From Litoreibacter janthinus (GTDB taxonomy: Bacteria > Pseudomonadota > Alphaproteobacteria > Rhodobacterales > Rhodobacteraceae): 64,000 nt of DNA. The translations under genes were made by a program, and so were the position numbers. Every line of letters begins with the position of its first letter. Positions within the stretch are counted from its first letter, which is position 1. This document shows, one piece after another, positions 17,237 to 26,787 of this stretch. The notes below the pieces were generated by a model. That model saw nothing but the letters and a program-made list of their open reading frames with translations, ran no database searches and was not told the origin of the DNA. The stretch spans positions 286,251 to 350,250 of the forward strand of contig NZ_FOYO01000001.1 in assembly GCF_900111945.1 (NCBI RefSeq). Reading direction: 5' to 3'.

Positions 17237-18904
17237 TCATCCCGATTTCGACGTCTGCCCCAGCGCACGGGTCTCCGACAGCGTCATTCCAGTCGACAAG
17301 ACCTCGTCATCGAGCTGCAGTTCGATCACGGACAGGACCCCTGATTTTTGTGCGACGTCGAATGCGGCGGCGAAGTCTTCGGTGCGGGTGACGGTCTGCC
17401 CTGTCCCGCCATAGGCGCGGGCCAAAGCGGCAAAGTCTGGGTTGGTGATCATCGTTCCAGACACGCGACCGGGATAAGTCTTTTCCTGATGCATGCGGAT
17501 GGTGCCGTATTTGCCGTTATTGACCACAATCACAATCACCGCGGCACCATGCTGGATTGCCGTCGACATCTCGTTACAGGTCATCTGGAAACAGCCGTCA
17601 CCCGCAAAGCAGATCACAGTGCGATCGGGATGTTCCAACTTGGCAGCAATGGACGCCGGAAACCCGTAACCCATGGAGCCCGAGGTCGGGGCCACTTGGG
17701 TCTTGTAACCCCTGAAGCGGTGATAGCGATGCACAAATGCCGCGTAGTTGCCCGCCCCATTTGTCAGGATCGCATCATGCGGGAGGGTGTCGGACAACCA
17801 AGACACCACCTGTTCCATCTTAACAGGCCCGGGCGTCGCTTTTAGCTGCTGCCACACGTCATACTCGGCCCGAGCCTGCGCGCGCCATTCCGCCCAATCG
17901 CCTGCTGTCGCATCTGCTTCGGCGAGCGCTGCGATCAGGGCAGAACTGTCGCAAGCCAGCGCGAAATCAGGCGCATAGACATGGCCCGGCTCATCCGGGC
18001 TTGGGTGGGTGTGGATCAGCGTTTTGCCCAGATCGGACGGGTCCAAAAGCTCGTAACCATTTGTCAGGATGTCACCGACCCGCGCCCCGATAACCAGCAA
18101 CACATCAGCATCTCGAAGGCGCTTGGCCAGTGCGGGATTCATGCCGACGCCCAGATCACCTGCGTAGTACGGGCTGTCGTTGTTCAGGTAGTCCTGCCGC
18201 CGAAAAGGGACTGCCACAGGAAGATCCATACGTTCCGCAAAACGTTCCAAGTCAGAGGCTGCTTGCGCAGACCACCCCGGACCACCGGCAATCAGCAACG
18301 GGCGCTTCGCCTGTGCCAACATGGACAAGATGCGCGACACGTCATCAGGAGCAGGCATCGCGCGGGCGACCTGCGCTGCAGGACGGTCAGCGACCTCTGC
18401 TATCGAAGACAACATATCCTCAGGCAAGGCCAGAACCACTGGGCCGGGACGCCCCGACATCGCAATCTGAAACGCGCGGGCAATGTATTCGGGTAATCGT
18501 TCTGACTGATCGACTTCGGCCACCCATTTGACAAGGCCGCCAAAGAACTGCCTGTAATCGACCTCTTGAAAGGCCTCGCGGTCACGATGGTCACGCGCGA
18601 TTTGACCCACGAACAAGACCATCGGCGTGCTGTCTTGCATTGCGACATGTAGTCCCGACGACGCGTTTGTTGCCCCCGGCCCGCGGGTCACAAAGGCAAT
18701 GCCGGGGCGACCCGTCAGCTTGCCATGTGCCTCTGCCATCATGGAGGCACCGCCCTCTTGCCGGCAAACGACGTTCTGGATACCGCTTTCATAAAGCCCG
18801 TCCAAAGCCGCCAAGAAGCTCTCTCCAGGCACCGAGAACACCCGCGTCACGCCTTGGATCTTCAGCTGCTCCGCCAGAATTGCGCCACCGTGTCTGATTG
18901 CCAT
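17237..18904 (-). CDS. thiamine-diphosphate-binding enzyme, acetolactate-synthase-like
   Basis: A 555-aa protein with the three-domain ThDP architecture. The Pyr domain has the catalytic Glu in VPGESF (residue 28) and RGPGATNASSGL. The central domain has IAGGPGWSAQA. The PP domain has the ThDP motif GDGCFQMTCNEMST...VVNN. It resembles large-subunit ALS relatives (the IlvB/IlvG superfamily, including oxalyl-CoA decarboxylase and benzaldehyde-lyase-like groups). No ilvN small subunit is adjacent, so an anabolic acetolactate synthase is unlikely and the substrate is unknown. It transcribes towards cobO. Confidence 0.85.
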   Translation of the reverse strand: MAIRHGGAILAEQLKIQGVTRVFSVPGESFLAALDGLYESGIQNVVCRQEGGASMMAEAHGKLTGRPGIAFVTRGPGATNASSGLHVAMQDSTPMVLFVGQIARDHRDREAFQEVDYRQFFGGLVKWVAEVDQSERLPEYIARAFQIAMSGRPGPVVLALPEDMLSSIAEVADRPAAQVARAMPAPDDVSRILSMLAQAKRPLLIAGGPGWSAQAASDLERFAERMDLPVAVPFRRQDYLNNDSPYYAGDLGVGMNPALAKRLRDADVLLVIGARVGDILTNGYELLDPSDLGKTLIHTHPSPDEPGHVYAPDFALACDSSALIAALAEADATAGDWAEWRAQARAEYDVWQQLKATPGPVKMEQVVSWLSDTLPHDAILTNGAGNYAAFVHRYHRFRGYKTQVAPTSGSMGYGFPASIAAKLEHPDRTVICFAGDGCFQMTCNEMSTAIQHGAAVIVIVVNNGKYGTIRMHQEKTYPGRVSGTMITNPDFAALARAYGGTGQTVTRTEDFAAAFDVAQKSGVLSVIELQLDDEVLSTGMTLSETRALGQTSKSG

Positions 18905-18988
18905 TGGAACCTCCGTTTCTGTCCGGCCCAGTCTTTGGGCAGCCTCGCACGGTTTGCAACGCCAATTGCGAACTGAATCGCGCGGACG

Positions 18989-19399
18989 CTATGCGTTCCG
19001 CGCCATAGACACAGAAATCTCAATGAGATTACCGTCAGGATCACGGATATAGAGCGACCGGATCGGCCCTGTAGCGCCGCTTCGCATTACCGGGCCTTCC
19101 TCAATACCCACGCCTTGCAGGTCCAGATGCAAAGCCCACTCATCCAATGGCGCTTCCGTCAAAAAGCACAGATCAGCGCTACCCGGCGTTGGTGCACGGC
19201 CATGTGGCCGAAACTCTGCCCCTGCTTGGTGAAGGTTGATCTTCTGGCGACCAAAACTCAATGCCGTACGGGCTGAGCCATCGGCAGGTTGAAACTGCTG
19301 CACATCCATTCCAAGCACATCTTGGTAGAAAGCCGCACTTGTGGGGATGTCCGCGACAGTCAGTACCAAATGGTCGAGCCCGCTTAATTTTGGGGTCAT
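18989..19399 (-). CDS. VOC-family (glyoxalase/dioxygenase fold) protein
   Basis: A 136-aa single-domain vicinal-oxygen-chelate protein. Two beta-alpha-beta-beta-beta units carry the usual metal ligands: His in LDHLVLTV, His in INLHQAG and Glu in GNLIEISV. The sequence DPDGNLIEI is the family end motif. Start 19399 (MTPKLSGLDHL) has AAGG upstream; a longer frame to 19444 would overlap the neighbouring divergent gene. The reaction is unknown; glyoxalase-like or ring-opening dioxygenase-like chemistry are the alternatives. Confidence 0.82.
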   Translation of the reverse strand: MTPKLSGLDHLVLTVADIPTSAAFYQDVLGMDVQQFQPADGSARTALSFGRQKINLHQAGAEFRPHGRAPTPGSADLCFLTEAPLDEWALHLDLQGVGIEEGPVMRSGATGPIRSLYIRDPDGNLIEISVSMARNA

Positions 19400-19442
19400 T
19401 ACGCGCTTGCCTTTCAAGGGGTGATCAAAGGATGATCTGCCC

Positions 19443-20243
19443 ATGACCCAAGATCAAGCCCCCACCATCCGCGACGACATTCTGGACCCGTCCCGTATCA
19501 AGGCACTTGCCGCAACGCTTGAGCTTGAGGACACGACACCGCGCCCCTTCTGGCACCAGATCTTTTTTTGGGACGCTCAGCCTCCGTCAGCGCTTGGGGC
19601 AGATGGCCACCCCAGGATTGGCGCACTTATACCCGATATGGGCCTCCCACGCCGCATGTGGGCCGGTGGCCGATTGCAGTTCCATAGCGCTCCCGTCATG
19701 GGGCAAACCGCGCGCAAAACGACGACATTGCTGAAGGCCGACCGGAAGCAGGGCCGAACAGGCGCGCTTGGCCTCGTGACCCTGCGCCACGAAATCAGCC
19801 AAGGCAGCACTCTTCTGGTGACAGAGGACCAAGACTTGATCTACCGCGCGGCCGACGCGCCTGCGGGCACGCCGCCGCAAGCTGGGACGGATGAATCCGC
19901 GTCCCGCACACACAGTTTTACCACGACCGAGCTCTTCCGTTACTCCGCCCTCACCTTCAACGGCCACCGCATTCACTACGATCGCGATTATGCCAAAGAC
20001 ATCGAAGGGTATGAGGGCCTCGTCGTGCATGGTCCGTTGTTGGCGCAGTATCTGATGCTGATGGCGGAAGACTTGCTCGGTGGGCTTGCAAGGTTCGAGT
20101 TTCGCGCGACGGCGCCACTCATGGACCACCAAGAGGCTACCTTCTGCGCCAAGCCGTCGGATGGCGGACTGACACTATGGGTCAGGGCGGCAGACGGACG
20201 ACAATGCATGACCGCCAACGCTTACAAGCACCTTTCGGCCTGA
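19443..20243 (+). CDS. MaoC-like / HTD2-type hydroxyacyl dehydratase
   Basis: A 266-aa double-hotdog protein. The N-terminal half (FWHQIFFWD..., GLPRRMWAGGRLQF) matches the FAS1-like dehydratase domain of mesaconyl-C4-CoA hydratase and mitochondrial HTD2 relatives. The C-terminal half carries a hydratase-2-like motif, YSALTFNGHRIHYDRDYA, with the catalytic Asn/His pair. It is expected to hydrate or dehydrate an acyl thioester in the cytosol. It is divergent from the VOC gene (43 bp) and overlaps the next gene's 3' end by 22 bp in convergent fashion. The substrate is unknown. Confidence 0.8.
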   Translation: MTQDQAPTIRDDILDPSRIKALAATLELEDTTPRPFWHQIFFWDAQPPSALGADGHPRIGALIPDMGLPRRMWAGGRLQFHSAPVMGQTARKTTTLLKADRKQGRTGALGLVTLRHEISQGSTLLVTEDQDLIYRAADAPAGTPPQAGTDESASRTHSFTTTELFRYSALTFNGHRIHYDRDYAKDIEGYEGLVVHGPLLAQYLMLMAEDLLGGLARFEFRATAPLMDHQEATFCAKPSDGGLTLWVRAADGRQCMTANAYKHLSA

Positions 20244-21256
20244 AACTCCGGCGGAATACGGTTGATGCCGTCGAGCACCAAATCAGCCATCACCTCCGCG
20301 ACCTTGGGAGCCACACCGAAGCCGATTTTGAACCCGCCATTCGCGACGAAGGCCCCTTCCTCAAACGGGTGGACCCCAAGCATCGGGGCGCGGGACCGTG
20401 CACGAGGGCGCACGCCAGCCCAACGCGCGACAATCTTCGCCCTGCCAAGAAGAGGGACGCCCGCAACCGCCCGCGCGAGAACGTCATCAAGTTGTTCATC
20501 AGTAGACGCGGGCGCCTCGAAATATCGTTCCGACGTTGACCCAATTGCCACCGTCCCGTCCGCATGGGGAACGACATGTAGCCCATCGAAATAGAGTTGC
20601 GGCAGATCACGGGCGTCATGCTCCAACAGCACCGCCTGCCCTTTCACGCCATTGCCGACCTGTCGGGTGTGCTGCGCCGTCATTTCTTCCAGCCCTTCAT
20701 ATCCCGTCGCATGCACAACTGCACCTCGGGCCGCCCCCACACGCAGAACCTCGCCGCCCCGCGCTTCGATTGCAGCGGCCAAGGCAAGGCAGGCTTGGCG
20801 TGGGTGCAGGCGCGCGGACAGCGTGTCAAAGATCACCTTGCCTGTCGGACTGGTCGGGCACCACTCGCCCGAAGCCTGCTCTACACGCCATTCCGCCGCG
20901 TTTCCCCAAAGCTCGTGCGCAGACAACGCGCGACGTTCGGCCAGGGCCAACCCCGCCGCGTCCAGAACAGGCTGAATACGACCGAGGCGGCCATACCCAG
21001 CCTCAAGGCCAGAAGCAGTTTCGACCTCGCTCCAGAATCTGCCCGCCATCAGGAGGCTTTCAAGTTGGAATTGCTTTTTGTCGTTCCACTGCTCCGGCGT
21101 GTGCGGAGCCAAGGCCCCAACAATGCCTCCAGAGGCTCCCGCCGCGACACCCTTCGGGTCTATGACCCGAACCCGTGCACCGCGCTTGGCGCATTCCCAG
21201 GCCACGGACAGGCCAAATGCACCTGCGCCCAGCACCGTTACTTCTGCTCTGGACAA
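20222..21256 (-). CDS. FAD-dependent oxidoreductase (DAO family), probable partner of MnmD
   Basis: A 344-aa flavoprotein with N-terminal dinucleotide motif GAGAFGLSVAWECA (10-23), a GASGGIVGALAP segment that resembles the FAD-binding part of the MnmC oxidase domain, and the DAO C-terminal motif GGFKIGFGVAPKVAE. It is divergently paired with mnmD (51 bp apart). In E. coli the two activities are fused as MnmC, which removes carboxymethyl from cmnm5U34 and then methylates. That this protein supplies the oxidase half is an inference from gene pairing; it may instead be a glycine-oxidase-like amino acid oxidase. Confidence 0.78.
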   Translation of the reverse strand: MSRAEVTVLGAGAFGLSVAWECAKRGARVRVIDPKGVAAGASGGIVGALAPHTPEQWNDKKQFQLESLLMAGRFWSEVETASGLEAGYGRLGRIQPVLDAAGLALAERRALSAHELWGNAAEWRVEQASGEWCPTSPTGKVIFDTLSARLHPRQACLALAAAIEARGGEVLRVGAARGAVVHATGYEGLEEMTAQHTRQVGNGVKGQAVLLEHDARDLPQLYFDGLHVVPHADGTVAIGSTSERYFEAPASTDEQLDDVLARAVAGVPLLGRAKIVARWAGVRPRARSRAPMLGVHPFEEGAFVANGGFKIGFGVAPKVAEVMADLVLDGINRIPPEFQAERCL

Positions 21257-21307
21257 GGTTGCCCCCTTTGCTCAGTGTCGCTCGGTGGGAACCTAGGGCA
21301 AAGCGGC

Positions 21308-21958
21308 ATGAGCGACCAGACAGCACAACTTGAATGGCGCGATGGAACGATCCCCGTTTCGATAAAATTCGACGACCCCTATTTCTCGCTGGCAGGCGGA
21401 TTGGAAGAAACCCGGCATGTTTTCCTTAGCGGGAACGATCTCCCCGCGCGCTATTGCGACGGATTCAAGATCGCCGAACTTGGCTTCGGCACAGGACTGT
21501 CCATGCTGACCGCGCTTCAGGCCTTCACCGGCGACGGTACGTTGCATTTCACCAGTTTCGAAGCCTACCCGATGACCCGCGCGGACATGGAAGCGGCATT
21601 GAAGGCGTTCCCAAATCTCGATCCGTCGCCGTTATTGGATCACTGGCCGAACACAATAATTCGGACGGACCGGCTTCATGCCGACATCATCATCGGGGAT
21701 GCCCGTGAAATGTTGCCGAAATGGACGGGCAAGGCGAATGCGTGGTTTCTGGACGGGTTCTCCCCGGCCAAAAACCCAGAACTGTGGGCCCCTGATCTGA
21801 TGGCGGAGGTCGGCGCACATACAGCCCCAAATGGCACCTTTGCGACCTATACCGCAGCCGGCCACGTGCGCCGCAGCCTGACTGAAGCCGGATTTGAGGT
21901 CGAGCGCATCAAGGGTTTCGGCCGCAAACGTCACATGAGCATCGGGCGCAAGACATGA
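21308..21958 (+). CDS. mnmD: tRNA 5-(aminomethyl)-2-thiouridine methyltransferase MnmD
   Basis: A 216-aa SAM-dependent methyltransferase of the DUF752/MnmC-N family. The SAM motif is ELGFGTGLS (57-65). The family signature FLDGFSPAKNPELW follows near residue 150, and the C-terminal TYTAAGHVRRSL precedes GFGRKRHM. It methylates nm5s2U34 in wobble positions of certain tRNAs. The frame is open far upstream, but ATG 21308 begins MSDQTAQLEWRDG, as expected. It overlaps the following transporter gene by ATGA. Confidence 0.88.
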   Translation: MSDQTAQLEWRDGTIPVSIKFDDPYFSLAGGLEETRHVFLSGNDLPARYCDGFKIAELGFGTGLSMLTALQAFTGDGTLHFTSFEAYPMTRADMEAALKAFPNLDPSPLLDHWPNTIIRTDRLHADIIIGDAREMLPKWTGKANAWFLDGFSPAKNPELWAPDLMAEVGAHTAPNGTFATYTAAGHVRRSLTEAGFEVERIKGFGRKRHMSIGRKT

Positions 21959-22824
21959 GTGGCAACGACACCAAGCGCGGCATCCTGTTAATGTCGCTGA
22001 CCATGCTGATCTTTGCATCTCAGGATGGTATCTCCCGCTATCTGGCGGGGGAGTATAACGTGCTGATGGTGGTCATGATCCGCTACTGGTTTTTTGCCGC
22101 ATTTGTGCTGACCGTCTCGGCCAAGCGAGCAGGATCGATAGCCAATGCTGCAAAGACGGAACAGCCGGTTCTGCAAATTTTTCGCGGGGTGCTTTTGGCG
22201 CTCGAGGTCTGCGTCATGGTCGCGGCCTTCACCCTTTTGGGGCTGATCGAAAGCATGGCAATTTTCATTTCCTATCCGCTGATTGTTGCAGCCCTGTCTG
22301 GCCCCATATTGGGTGAGAACGTCGGCCTCTACCGCTGGACGGCCATCGGCATCGGCTTTGTTGGCGTGATGGTGATCTTGAAGCCCGGCGGTGGTGTGTT
22401 CAGCCCCTATGCGCTTGTCGCCGTGACCTCTGCCATGATGTTCGCGCTTTATACGCTGCTGACACGCTACGCGGCCCGCAAAGACACCGCGGCGACGAGC
22501 TTCTTTTGGACCGGCGTTGCCGGCGCTGTGGCCATGACAACTATCGGCGTCTGGTTCTGGGAGCCTATGGCCCCGCGTGACTGGCTATGGATGCTGGCGC
22601 TTTGCATATCGGGGGCCACCGGCCACTACCTGCTAATTAAAACCTATGAGGTCGCCGAGGCCTCAGCGGTGCAACCCTTCGCCTACTTGCAGTTGGTGTT
22701 TGTGTCGGTGATCGGGCTGCTTGTCTTCCACGAGGACTTGCGCACCAACGTGGTCATCGGCGCGGGATTGGTTATCGCGGCGGGCATCTTCACCTTATGG
22801 CGGGCAAGACGCGCTACTGCTTAA
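21955..22824 (+). CDS. EamA-family DMT transporter
   Basis: A 289-aa inner-membrane protein with about ten hydrophobic helices in two EamA halves, e.g. LMSLTMLIFASQDGISRYLA at the start and AVQPFAYLQLVFVSVIGLL near 240. It is a drug/metabolite exporter-type permease. It starts inside the mnmD stop codon (ATGA) and its last 11 bp overlap the convergent slt gene. The substrate cannot be read from sequence. Confidence 0.85.
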   Translation: MSGNDTKRGILLMSLTMLIFASQDGISRYLAGEYNVLMVVMIRYWFFAAFVLTVSAKRAGSIANAAKTEQPVLQIFRGVLLALEVCVMVAAFTLLGLIESMAIFISYPLIVAALSGPILGENVGLYRWTAIGIGFVGVMVILKPGGGVFSPYALVAVTSAMMFALYTLLTRYAARKDTAATSFFWTGVAGAVAMTTIGVWFWEPMAPRDWLWMLALCISGATGHYLLIKTYEVAEASAVQPFAYLQLVFVSVIGLLVFHEDLRTNVVIGAGLVIAAGIFTLWRARRATA

Positions 22825-24754
22825 GCTGGTCGCTGAGCTTTATATCGTCCACGCGGCCCGTCAGGCGGGCCCGATACGGCGCGAAGCTTTCGGTCACGCG
22901 CATCACGTAATTTCGGGTCTCGCGGAACGGGATGCCCTCGATCCAGTCCACGACATCCACGTCCGAGCCACGTGGATCGCCAAACAAGGCTGGCCAACGC
23001 TCTGCTCGGCTCGGGCCGGCGTTGTAGCCAATAGACATCAGCACAGGGTTCGCCCCGAAGCGGTCCGACAATTTGCGCAAATAGGCGGTGCCTAGACGCG
23101 CGTTATATTGGGGATCTTCTGTCAAGCGCGCCCGCTCGTAGTTCTCACCGATCTCACCGGCGACCTGTTGGGCCGTGCCAGGCATCAATTGCATCAATCC
23201 ACGCGCGCCCGCACCGCTAACGACAGCAGGATCAAATTCGCTTTCGCGCCGAGCGATCGACAGCGCAAATTCTTCGGGAATATCCATCTCGATGCCCTTG
23301 GGCACCCAGATCGGGAAGTAACCGCGGTAAATCTCGAACCCCTGACGCGCCGCCTGCTTGGCAAGCATCAGGGCAAGGTGCGGCTCCTCCCATTCGAGCG
23401 CCATGTCGATCATCTGGCCAATGCCTTCGCGCGACTGGGATTCGGCCAGGTGCACAAGGAACCGCTCCGACAGACTTAGTAGCCCCGCCAAATGAAGGCT
23501 GACCGCTGCGTCATAGACTGTCGATTTCGTAAAATCGGCGGCACGCCAGTCTGGGAATTCCTCGGTGCCAGCCATCAACGGATCGCGCTGGACGCCGCCG
23601 CGCTCAGCGGCGAGTTGACCATAGAAGGACGATTGATACAGCGCGCCGAACTCATAGGCCGCTTTTGCGATCTCGGTTTCACCTTTGGCCTCATACGCGC
23701 GACCCAGCCAATACCCGGCGCGGCCAAGCGAAATCGGAGTTTCAACAGCGGATTGGAACCGCTCGAAATGGGTCAAGGCCTGCTCTGGCGCGTTCAGCTT
23801 TCGCAAGGCGATGAAGCCAGACAGCCACTCAAGATCCGCATAGGCCGAGCCTGCTGTCAGAAAATGCTGCGAAGCAACGGCGTAGGCTTCCGCGTGCTTT
23901 CCATCGCGCATGAGCTCTCGCGCTAGAGAACGGCGTCGGTCGGCCCATTCGATTGGCTGGCCAAGGTCAGGCACGGACAGGGACCGTTCCAGCAATACTT
24001 CCACGGCGTCCTCGGTGCGGCCTTTGCGGGCGCGCCACAAAAAGCGTTCAAAGGCGAGGCCCGCATCTTCCGCAAGATTTGAAGGCACCGCTTCAATCAT
24101 GGCGTCCACGCCAGCCTCGTTCCCCCGAAGGCCCATGCGGGCAATCGCAAGCTTCGCCCATGCTTCGGGCACAAGGTTGAACATCCGCTGTGCCGCGCGG
24201 TCTTCTCCGCGCCATAACAGGGTATCCAGCCGCGCTGTGTGAAGGTCTTTCAAAATATCGCCGTGCCGTTCGACAAAGGCGTCGTGTTCGACCTGTGCGA
24301 GGTTGAATACCTGCCAAGCGCGCCGCGCTTCCGAGCGGGCCTCCTCGTTACGGCTGGCTTTTTGCAAAGCCTCGATCAGGCGAAGGGAACCGGTCCCTGT
24401 TTGCGGGATGGTGTCGGCAAAGAAGGCCAGAACCACCTCTGGCGAGGCCCCATCGCGCGGGATTGAGTATTCGCAGCGCAAACGCAGCAGCGGCAATCCG
24501 GGCCAGTCGTCATGGCGCGCCAAAAAATCCGTGCATTCATCGAAGCTGCCTTGCCGCCCGCGGAGCCGCATCCAGTCAATAACATCGCGGGCAACGGCGT
24601 CGGATATCCCTGCCTGCAAACTTGTTGCGCGGTCCCATTCGCGGGCCTCGGAGGCGGCCACGGCTTGGGCAAGTGGGGGCGATTCTTGCGCCACCACGCC
24701 GCCCGCACAGCCCATAAAGACCGCGACAACAGCACCGCCGAACCTTGTGAACAC
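22814..24754 (-). CDS. slt: soluble-type lytic murein transglycosylase (Slt)
   Basis: A 646-aa periplasmic enzyme. A signal peptide covers about residues 1-22 (ending GGVVAQ). A long alpha-helical superhelix follows (about 60-470), then a C-terminal SLT domain with the catalytic Glu in ALSIARRESEFDPAVV, GLMQLMPGTAQ and AYNAGP-like GYNAGPSRAE. The GTG at 24754 is chosen as start because GGAGGG lies immediately upstream and the hydrophobic signal begins there; the frame extends to 24811. It cleaves peptidoglycan glycan strands exolytically. Confidence 0.88.
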   Translation of the reverse strand: MFTRFGGAVVAVFMGCAGGVVAQESPPLAQAVAASEAREWDRATSLQAGISDAVARDVIDWMRLRGRQGSFDECTDFLARHDDWPGLPLLRLRCEYSIPRDGASPEVVLAFFADTIPQTGTGSLRLIEALQKASRNEEARSEARRAWQVFNLAQVEHDAFVERHGDILKDLHTARLDTLLWRGEDRAAQRMFNLVPEAWAKLAIARMGLRGNEAGVDAMIEAVPSNLAEDAGLAFERFLWRARKGRTEDAVEVLLERSLSVPDLGQPIEWADRRRSLARELMRDGKHAEAYAVASQHFLTAGSAYADLEWLSGFIALRKLNAPEQALTHFERFQSAVETPISLGRAGYWLGRAYEAKGETEIAKAAYEFGALYQSSFYGQLAAERGGVQRDPLMAGTEEFPDWRAADFTKSTVYDAAVSLHLAGLLSLSERFLVHLAESQSREGIGQMIDMALEWEEPHLALMLAKQAARQGFEIYRGYFPIWVPKGIEMDIPEEFALSIARRESEFDPAVVSGAGARGLMQLMPGTAQQVAGEIGENYERARLTEDPQYNARLGTAYLRKLSDRFGANPVLMSIGYNAGPSRAERWPALFGDPRGSDVDVVDWIEGIPFRETRNYVMRVTESFAPYRARLTGRVDDIKLSDQLKQ

Positions 24755-24898
24755 AGCAACTCCCTCCAATTCGTCCTGAACAATAGGTAGGTGAGTGACG
24801 GCCCCATGCAACTCACATCGGTGAGATCAACCCCCTTGCAGCGGCGTTCCGCCAACGGTATCGGAGCATTGAGACAACCAAACCAAAGGAGACGTGTC

Positions 24899-25771
24899 AT
24901 GTTTAAAGGCTCAATGCCCGCGCTGGTCACGCCGTTCAATAACGGCGCCGTGGATTTTGACGCGCTCAAACACTTGGTTGAATGGCACATCGAACAAGGC
25001 TCCCACGGTCTGGTCCCCATGGGCACAACTGGGGAAAGCCCAACTGTTAGCCATGACGAACATGACGCCGTGGTCGAAACAGTTGTGAAAGCAGTCGCTG
25101 GCCGCGTGCCGGTCATTGCGGGCGCTGGCTCCAACAACACCGCCGAAACCGTGCGCCTTGTTCAGCACGCCAAAGAGGTCGGCGCGGATGCCGCACTTGT
25201 GGTCACGCCTTATTACAACAAACCCACCCAGCGCGGCCTAATGGCCCATTTCACCGCTGCGGCGGATTGTGGTCTGCCGATCTTCATCTACAACATCCCA
25301 CCCCGTTCGGTGATCGACATGACGCCGGCGACTATGGGCGAGTTGGCCAAACACCCGATGATTGTTGGTGTGAAAGACTCGACCGCCGACATCTCGCGTG
25401 TGTCCCAACAGCGTATCACCTGTGGCACCGAGTTCTTGCAGTTCTCTGCCGAAGATGCGACCGCCCTTGGCGCACATGTGCACGGGTCAATCGGGTGCAT
25501 CTCGGTCACGGCCAACGTTGCCCCGAAGCTGTGCGCTGAGTTCCAGAACGCGATGGCAGCTGGCGACTACAAAACGGCCCTGACCTATCAGGACCGCTTG
25601 ATGCCGCTGCACAACGCCATCTTCACGGAGCCCGGTCTTGTGGGTGCCAAGTACGGACTGTCTTTGCTGGGCAAATGCTCTGAAGAGGTCCGCTCCCCGC
25701 TGACCGCTCTGGAAGACAGCACCAAGGCCGCGATCAAGGACGCAATGGTCTACGCGGGTCTCATCAATTAA
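24899..25771 (+). CDS. dapA: 4-hydroxy-tetrahydrodipicolinate synthase
   Basis: A 290-aa class-I aldolase of lysine and diaminopimelate synthesis, condensing pyruvate with aspartate semialdehyde. The TTGE loop (43-46), [12 protein letters not shown] (99-110), the Tyr of IYNIPPR (131) and the Schiff-base Lys159 in GVKDST are all present. AAAGGAG precedes ATG 24899; an upstream ATG at 24791 has no such site. It lies divergent from slt and is followed by glsA after 45 bp. Confidence 0.95.
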   Translation: MFKGSMPALVTPFNNGAVDFDALKHLVEWHIEQGSHGLVPMGTTGESPTVSHDEHDAVVETVVKAVAGRVPVIAGAGSNNTAETVRLVQHAKEVGADAALVVTPYYNKPTQRGLMAHFTAAADCGLPIFIYNIPPRSVIDMTPATMGELAKHPMIVGVKDSTADISRVSQQRITCGTEFLQFSAEDATALGAHVHGSIGCISVTANVAPKLCAEFQNAMAAGDYKTALTYQDRLMPLHNAIFTEPGLVGAKYGLSLLGKCSEEVRSPLTALEDSTKAAIKDAMVYAGLIN

Positions 25772-25816
25772 CTGTTTCGCTGCTCTCACTTCTCCGAAAT
25801 CCAAGAAGGATCGAAG

Positions 25817-26731
25817 ATGCTCGAAGAGACGCTAAATCGCATTAACACCGAACTGCGCGAGGCCCCCGATAAGGGCCTTGTCGCGGACTATATCCCCGAG
25901 CTTGCCAAGATCGATCCAAACCAGTTCGCCATGTCCGTTTGTCTGGCTGACGGGCAGCAGGTCAGTTGCGGCGATTTCACCACCAATTTTTCCATGCAGA
26001 GCGTGTCCAAGGCGTTCACCCTTGCGATGGCGCTTGGCCGCTATGGCGACGGCCTGTGGAAGCGCGTCGGGCGCGAACCGACCAGCAATGCGTTCAACTC
26101 GGTCGTTGATCTGGAATTGGGCGGCGGCAAACCCCGCAACCCTTTCGTCAATGCAGGGGCTATCGTTGTGACTGACGCGCTGCTTTCGGGACGGACGCCC
26201 AAGGATACGCTAGCCGAAATCGTGCAATTTGTGCGGGCCGCGGTGGGCGATGGCGACATCTACATCAACCACGACATGGCCCGCTCAGAGAACATCACCG
26301 GCCATCGCAATTGGTCCCTGGCCCATTTCCTGAAATCCACGGACAATCTGGAGCACGAGTGCGAGCTGACGCTTGGCACCTATTTCCACCAATGCTCGAT
26401 TGAGCTGAATTGCCAGCAACTGGCGCGTGCAGGCCGCTTTCTCGCTGGCCTCAGTGGCGGCCATGACATGATCGCGAACCGTCATGTGCGCAGCATCAAC
26501 GCATTAATGATGACCTGCGGGCATTACGACGGATCAGGCGAATTCGCATATCGTGTCGGATTCCCCGGAAAGAGTGGCGTCAGCGGAGGTATTCTTGCGA
26601 TCGTTCCGGGCGTTGCGTCAGTTGCGGTGTGGGCCCCGGGTCTGAACAGCTTTGGTAACTCCCAACTTGGCACACTGGCGTTGGAACGCCTGTCGCTTGC
26701 GATGAGCTGGTCAGTCTTTGATACCAAGTGA
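25817..26731 (+). CDS. glsA: glutaminase
   Basis: A 304-aa serine-dependent beta-lactamase-fold glutaminase, hydrolysing glutamine to glutamate and ammonia. The S-x-x-K motif is in SMQSVSKAF (Ser62, Lys65). PFVNAGAIV, the Tyr-containing FAYRVGFPGKSGVSGGI and the C-terminal GNSQLGTLALERLS are family hallmarks. AAGAAGGA precedes the ATG. A short hairpin, CTTGGG/CCCAAG at 26743-26760, follows the stop. Confidence 0.94.
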   Translation: MLEETLNRINTELREAPDKGLVADYIPELAKIDPNQFAMSVCLADGQQVSCGDFTTNFSMQSVSKAFTLAMALGRYGDGLWKRVGREPTSNAFNSVVDLELGGGKPRNPFVNAGAIVVTDALLSGRTPKDTLAEIVQFVRAAVGDGDIYINHDMARSENITGHRNWSLAHFLKSTDNLEHECELTLGTYFHQCSIELNCQQLARAGRFLAGLSGGHDMIANRHVRSINALMMTCGHYDGSGEFAYRVGFPGKSGVSGGILAIVPGVASVAVWAPGLNSFGNSQLGTLALERLSLAMSWSVFDTK

Positions 26732-26787
26732 GCGAGTAGCCTCTTGGGATTGACCCCAAGACGTGGCCTCCCTACCTAGAGAAGATC

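Noticed and set aside
20536..21165. Long forward open frame over the FAD oxidoreductase.
   Set aside because: Pro/Arg-rich composition typical of an antisense shadow; the opposite strand has a clear Rossmann flavoprotein.
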